Assembly (NCBI GenBank): GCA_028290765.1
Contig: JAQGJF010001015.1
Location: 1 to 9,049 of the forward strand
Source: Tardiphaga sp.
GTDB taxonomy: Bacteria > Pseudomonadota > Alphaproteobacteria > Rhizobiales > Xanthobacteraceae
Direction of reading: 5' to 3'
DNA length: 9,049 nucleotides
Shown here: piece by piece, positions 5,996 to 9,049 of the stretch
Layout: every line of letters begins with the position of its first letter
How positions within the stretch are numbered: position 1 is the first letter of the stretch
Notes under the pieces: model-generated
Told to the model about the DNA's origin: nothing
Databases searched by the model: none
Seen by the model: only the letters and a program-made list of their open reading frames with translations
Program-made: the position numbers and the translations under genes

Positions 5996-6757
5996 ATGGA
6001 CGAGACATCGTCACATAACCCCGGCGTTGGCGCGAGTAATCGTCAAACGTGCGTCCTCGTCGTGGAAGATGATCCTGCGTTGCAGCGGATGATTCTAAAC
6101 TATTTTACGGAGAACAACATCCGCACCCTGGTGGCCTCGGGCCGCCAGGAAATGACCCGGCATTTCGACGCCGCCGAGGTCAATCTGGTGATCCTCGATC
6201 TTCGGCTGGGACAGGAGGACGGCCTGGATCTGCTGCGCCAGGTGCGGTCGAATTCGGACGTGCCGGTCATCATCATTACCGGTCATCGCCGCGACGAAAT
6301 CGATCGCGTCATCGGGCTCGAGCTTGGCGCCGACGATTATCTGACCAAACCGTTCAATCTGCGCGAACTGCTGGCGCGGGTTCGCGCGGTGTTGCGGCGA
6401 TTCGATGTCGGCCGCGCGGCGTCGCCGCGCGAACCCGAGCGCGGCCGGTTTCGGTTTTCGGGCTGGACTCTCGACTCCAGGGCCCGGCGGCTCACCGACC
6501 CGGCCGGTACCGCGGTCGCCTTGACCAAGGGCGAGTACGCCCTGCTGCTCGCCTTTGTCGAGGCCCCGCAACGCCCGCTCAGCCGCGAGCATCTGCTGCA
6601 GGCCACGCGCGTGCACGAGGACGTCTTCGATCGCAGCATCGACGTGCAGATTCTCCGCCTCCGGCGCAAGCTGGAGCGCGACCCGAGCGCGCCGAGCGTG
6701 ATCCAGACCGAGCGCGGCGTCGGATATGTGTTCGCCGTCGCGGTCGAGCGGGTGTGA
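5996..6757 (+). CDS. VirG-like OmpR-family response regulator
   Basis: Predicted 253-aa two-component transcription factor. The receiver domain (about 17-135) has the complete active site: E24-D25-D26, phospho-acceptor D68 in VILDLRLGQEDG, T95 and K118 in LTKPF. An OmpR/PhoB winged helix follows (about 148-248), with recognition-helix sequence DRSIDVQILRLRRKLE and the wing ERGVGYVF. The stretches LGQEDGL, SDVPVIIITG, LELGADDYLTKPF and RPLSREHLL closely resemble Agrobacterium VirG, which fits the VirA-like kinase encoded divergently. ATG 5996 is preferred because GGAG lies nine bases upstream (5983-5986); ATG 5978 would add six residues. Its promoter must lie inside the divergent peroxidase gene. 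It probably regulates the peroxidase-kinase operon or itself, but I found no vir-box-like sequence nearby. Confidence 0.92.
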   Translation: MDETSSHNPGVGASNRQTCVLVVEDDPALQRMILNYFTENNIRTLVASGRQEMTRHFDAAEVNLVILDLRLGQEDGLDLLRQVRSNSDVPVIIITGHRRDEIDRVIGLELGADDYLTKPFNLRELLARVRAVLRRFDVGRAASPREPERGRFRFSGWTLDSRARRLTDPAGTAVALTKGEYALLLAFVEAPQRPLSREHLLQATRVHEDVFDRSIDVQILRLRRKLERDPSAPSVIQTERGVGYVFAVAVERV

Positions 6758-6770
6758 GCGCGAAGCACGA

Positions 6771-6906
6771 CCTCATCCTGAGGAGCCCGCCGCAGGCGGG
6801 CGTCTCCCGCGACAACGGTGAAGCCGTTGCGCGTGGATGGCCGCAATGCACGGACTCGCAGCCATCCTTCGAGATGCATCGCTGCGCGATGCTCCTCAGG
6901 ATCAGG
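6771..6906. repeat. Multi-hairpin (cloverleaf-like) intergenic repeat
   Basis: The closing arms CCTCATCCTGAGGAGC (6771-6786) and GCTCCTCAGGATCAGG (6891-6906) pair at 15 of 16 positions. Four stems fit inside or at the edge: CCCGCC/GGCGGG (6786-6800), CAACGG/CCGTTG (6813-6829), GGATGGC/GCCATCC (6835-6867) and GCATCG/CGATGC (6876-6892, sharing two bases with the closing arm). CCTCATCCTGAGGAGC is a core I remember from a dispersed intergenic repeat of Bradyrhizobium and Rhodopseudomonas. It fills the gap between the convergent regulator and HlyD-like genes and could end transcription from either side. No gene is seen in this 161-base gap. Confidence 0.8.
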
Positions 6907-6918
6907 TCAGGTGCTGCT

Positions 6919-8409
6919 TCACCGCTCGCGCAAAACTTCCTGGCGGTAGCGCATCAGCGGCGCCAGCAGATAGTCCAGGATCGCGCGCGATCCGGTCTTG
7001 ATTTCCACCGTCACCGCCATGCCCGGCGCCAGGTTGACCATCCGGTCGTCGATCTGCATCCGGGTGCGGTCGAGCGAGATGCGTGCGCTGTAGTTCAGTT
7101 CCTGGCCCTTCGGCTCGCTGCTGTCGATCTGCGTACCCGGGCGGCGTTCGCCGGCGCGCTCCTGTGGCTGGTCGCGGATAATGGCGTCCTGCGACACGTT
7201 CAGTACCTCGCCATGCAGCAGGCCATAGCGGGTGAAATTGAAGGTATCGACCTTGATCTCGGCCTGCTGTCCGCTGTGGACGAAGCCGATGTCGCGGTTC
7301 GATACCATGGCCTCGATTTCCAGCCGGCTGTCGCTCGGGACTACCGCCAGCAGCGACTGCGCCGGCGTCACCACGCCGCCGACTGTGTGGATCGCAAGCT
7401 GCTGCACGACGCCGTCCACCGGCGCGGTCAATTGCTGAAGCCTGGTCTTCTGCTCGGCCTTGATCAGGTCCTGGGCCAAGCCATTGGCTTTTTGCTCGGC
7501 CTTGGCGAGCTCGTCGGAAATCGAATGCCGGTATTCCGCCATCGCCTGGCCGCGCGTTTCGCGGATCGCGGCCACCGCCGCTTCGGCTTCGCGCAGATGG
7601 CTCTTCTGGACGCTGAGCTCCTCCTGCTGCTCGACCAGCAGCTGGAGACTTTCGAAATAGGTCAGCTTCGAGCTCAGTTCCCGTTCCATCAGCGTCTTGC
7701 GGATGTCGACGCGCTGCTGGATCACCGGAATCATCGCACCGAGCTTGTGGATGGTCGCGGCGGTCGTAGCCTGTTCGGCTTCCTTTTGCGCCTGCTGGCG
7801 GGCGAGCGCGGCGATCTTGGCCCGGTGCTCGGTCACCTGATGCAGCAGAAGCTGACGCTGGGTGCTGACCAGGTTCGGGTCCGCGCCGGCGGGTGGCGTG
7901 AAATCGGCCGCACGATCTTCCTCGAGCGCCAGCGCGACGCGCAGCCGCGCGATATTGAGCTGCTCGGCAAGGAGGTCGTTATGCAGATGATCGCGCTCCG
8001 CCGCGTTGACGGTCGGGTCGAGTTCGACCAGCACGTCGCCGGCCCTGACCTCCTGGCCGTCCTGCACCCGGATCGCGCGCACCACGCCGGTTTCGAACGG
8101 CTGGATCACCTTGGTACGACCGCTCGGGACGATTTTTCCGGTCGCCGACGCCACGATGTCGATGGTCCCCCACCACGCCCAGGTCAGCGCCGCGCAAAAC
8201 AACAGGATGATGGTCACCCCGATCGCGCGACCGATCGGCGACGGCGGCGTCGCCACGATTTCGAGCGCGGCCGGAAGGAACGCCAGTTCTTCACGCCGCT
8301 GTTGCGGACGCCGGAACGGGATGATTCGGGGCGCGGGCGTGGCGGGAGCAGTGTCCGCAGACGTCGTGGCAGGCTTGGCGGCGGGTTTGGCGAGCTCAGA
8401 CGACTTCAT
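6919..8409 (-). CDS. HlyD-family type I secretion periplasmic adaptor
   Basis: Predicted 496-aa membrane-fusion protein that links an inner-membrane ABC exporter to a TolC-type outer-membrane channel. A proline- and alanine-rich cytoplasmic N-terminus (1-58) is followed by one membrane helix (about 61-80), then a lipoyl/biotinyl-like half-motif with [20 protein letters not shown] (101-120) and LVELD. A long alpha-helical coiled coil covers about 135-335; the second lipoyl half ([15 protein letters not shown]) and a beta-barrel close the fold. The ending, [14 protein letters not shown]...LLAPL...LRER, matches E. coli HlyD (478 aa). The start at ATG 8409 is chosen for the strong GGGAGG five bases upstream; the frame stays open to 8451. 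It overlaps the HlyB-like stop by 14 bases, so the genes are an operon. Confidence 0.92.
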   Translation of the reverse strand: MKSSELAKPAAKPATTSADTAPATPAPRIIPFRRPQQRREELAFLPAALEIVATPPSPIGRAIGVTIILLFCAALTWAWWGTIDIVASATGKIVPSGRTKVIQPFETGVVRAIRVQDGQEVRAGDVLVELDPTVNAAERDHLHNDLLAEQLNIARLRVALALEEDRAADFTPPAGADPNLVSTQRQLLLHQVTEHRAKIAALARQQAQKEAEQATTAATIHKLGAMIPVIQQRVDIRKTLMERELSSKLTYFESLQLLVEQQEELSVQKSHLREAEAAVAAIRETRGQAMAEYRHSISDELAKAEQKANGLAQDLIKAEQKTRLQQLTAPVDGVVQQLAIHTVGGVVTPAQSLLAVVPSDSRLEIEAMVSNRDIGFVHSGQQAEIKVDTFNFTRYGLLHGEVLNVSQDAIIRDQPQERAGERRPGTQIDSSEPKGQELNYSARISLDRTRMQIDDRMVNLAPGMAVTVEIKTGSRAILDYLLAPLMRYRQEVLRER

Positions 8410-9049
8410 AAATGCCTCCCTGCAGCCGATGCAAGGCCGCGTAGCGACCACCGGTCTTGATCAGCGCGTCATGGGTGCCGTCTTCGACCAGACGGCCGCG
8501 TTCGAGCGTGACAATGCGATCCGCCGCCCGCACCGTCGAAAGCCGGTGCGCGATGACCAGGACCGTGCGGCCCCGGGCGATCTCTTTCATGTTGTGCTGG
8601 ATGATGCGCTCGCTCTCATAGTCGAGCGCGCTGGTCGCCTCGTCGAAGATCAGGATCCGCGGATCGGCGATCAGCGCGCGCGCAATGGCGATCCGCTGGC
8701 GCTGGCCGCCCGAGAGCGTGGAGCCGCGCTCACCGACGATCGTGTCGTAGCCCTCGGTCAGTTCGAGGATGAATTCGTGCGCGCCTGCAAGCTTTGCTGC
8801 CGCGACGATGCGTTCCATCGGCATCGCCGGATCGGCAAGCGCGATGTTCTCGCGCACCGAGCGGTTGAACAGCACGTTCTCCTGCAGGACGACGCCGATC
8901 TGGCGGCGCAGCCAGGCCGGGTCCGCCATGGCGAGGTCCATGCCGTCGACCAGGACGCGCCCGCTCTCCGGGACGTAGAGGCGCTGGACCAGCTTGGCGA
9001 ACGTGCTCTTGCCCGAGCCGGAAGGCCCGACAATACCCACCGTCTGCCC
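8396..9049 (-). CDS. HlyB-like type I secretion ABC transporter, C-terminal ATPase (partial)
   Basis: C-terminal 217 residues of an ABC exporter; the membrane part and start lie beyond the window edge. The nucleotide-binding domain is complete from Walker [10 protein letters not shown] (8-16) through the Q-loop ([11 protein letters not shown]56), signature LSGGQ (112-116), Walker B ILIFDE (132-137) and H-loop IAHRLST (H168). The segments [20 protein letters not shown] and [14 protein letters not shown] closely follow E. coli HlyB, so this is a type I secretion exporter working with the HlyD-like protein encoded next, powering substrate export by ATP hydrolysis. The frame is open at 9049, so the apparent GTG at 9040 is not its start. 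Whether it has an N-terminal peptidase-like domain cannot be seen. Confidence 0.93.
   Translation of the reverse strand, partial: GQTVGIVGPSGSGKSTFAKLVQRLYVPESGRVLVDGMDLAMADPAWLRRQIGVVLQENVLFNRSVRENIALADPAMPMERIVAAAKLAGAHEFILELTEGYDTIVGERGSTLSGGQRQRIAIARALIADPRILIFDEATSALDYESERIIQHNMKEIARGRTVLVIAHRLSTVRAADRIVTLERGRLVEDGTHDALIKTGGRYAALHRLQGGIYEVV

Noticed and set aside
5900..6060. Possible vir-box (phased TNCAATTGAAAY-like) in the divergent peroxidase/regulator region
   Set aside because: No CAATTG core or related dodecamer occurs there; the CAATTG occurrences noticed elsewhere in the window are inside genes.
6754..8460. 568-codon open frame on the plus strand across the HlyD gene
   Set aside because: It is antisense to a clearly recognised HlyD-family protein, is rich in Arg, His and Leu without any domain, and has no ribosome site of its own; GC-rich third positions create such shadows.

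Overview
The window looks like chromosomal DNA of a high-GC alphaproteobacterium, most likely Bradyrhizobium or a close relative (Rhodopseudomonas, Nitrobacter, Afipia). The evidence is the codon use, the small zinc-ribbon proteins, and two intergenic palindromic repeats (2428-2510 and 6771-6906) that resemble repeats I remember from these genomes. No database search was possible. No rRNA, tRNA, CRISPR array, insertion sequence or origin was seen.

Left part (1-2427). A Crp/Fnr-family regulator lies on the minus strand (570-1289), followed on the same strand by two small unknown genes (158-439 and 1-161, the latter cut by the window edge) that overlap by ATGA. Divergent from the regulator is a 75-aa YgiT/MqsA-type zinc-finger protein (1468-1695). 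Further right are a CRP-type operator, an 83-aa single-pass membrane protein (1947-2198) and a 69-aa zinc-ribbon protein (2218-2427). Two good CRP-type palindromes are present: 1380-1395 between the divergent genes, and 1872-1887, a perfect TGTGA-N6-TCACA, upstream of the membrane protein. The regulator keeps the E. coli CRP residues for cAMP and for TGTGA recognition, so the simplest model is a local cAMP-Crp-like circuit controlling its own neighbourhood.

Middle part (2428-6757). This holds a VirA/VirG-like two-component system. An OmpR-type response regulator resembling VirG (5996-6757, plus) is divergent from a minus-strand operon. That operon encodes a periplasmic di-heme cytochrome c peroxidase (4968-5975) and, overlapping it by ATGA, an 819-aa VirA-like hybrid kinase (2512-4971). 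The kinase has an all-helical periplasmic sensor, a GAF-like linker, a HisKA/HATPase core and a C-terminal receiver that has lost its phosphorylatable Asp. The gene order suggests that the peroxidase is linked to the signalling, either as part of the response or through redox sensing.

Right part (6758-9049). A multi-hairpin intergenic repeat separates the response regulator from a convergent type I secretion operon on the minus strand: the C-terminal ATPase of a HlyB-like transporter (8396-9049, cut by the window edge) and a HlyD-like adaptor (6919-8409), overlapping by 14 bases. No secreted substrate gene is visible.

The most interesting points are the Crp regulator with matching operators, the peroxidase embedded in a VirA/VirG-like system whose kinase has a dead receiver, the tandem repeat and hairpin in front of the zinc-finger gene, and the two structured repeats between convergent genes.
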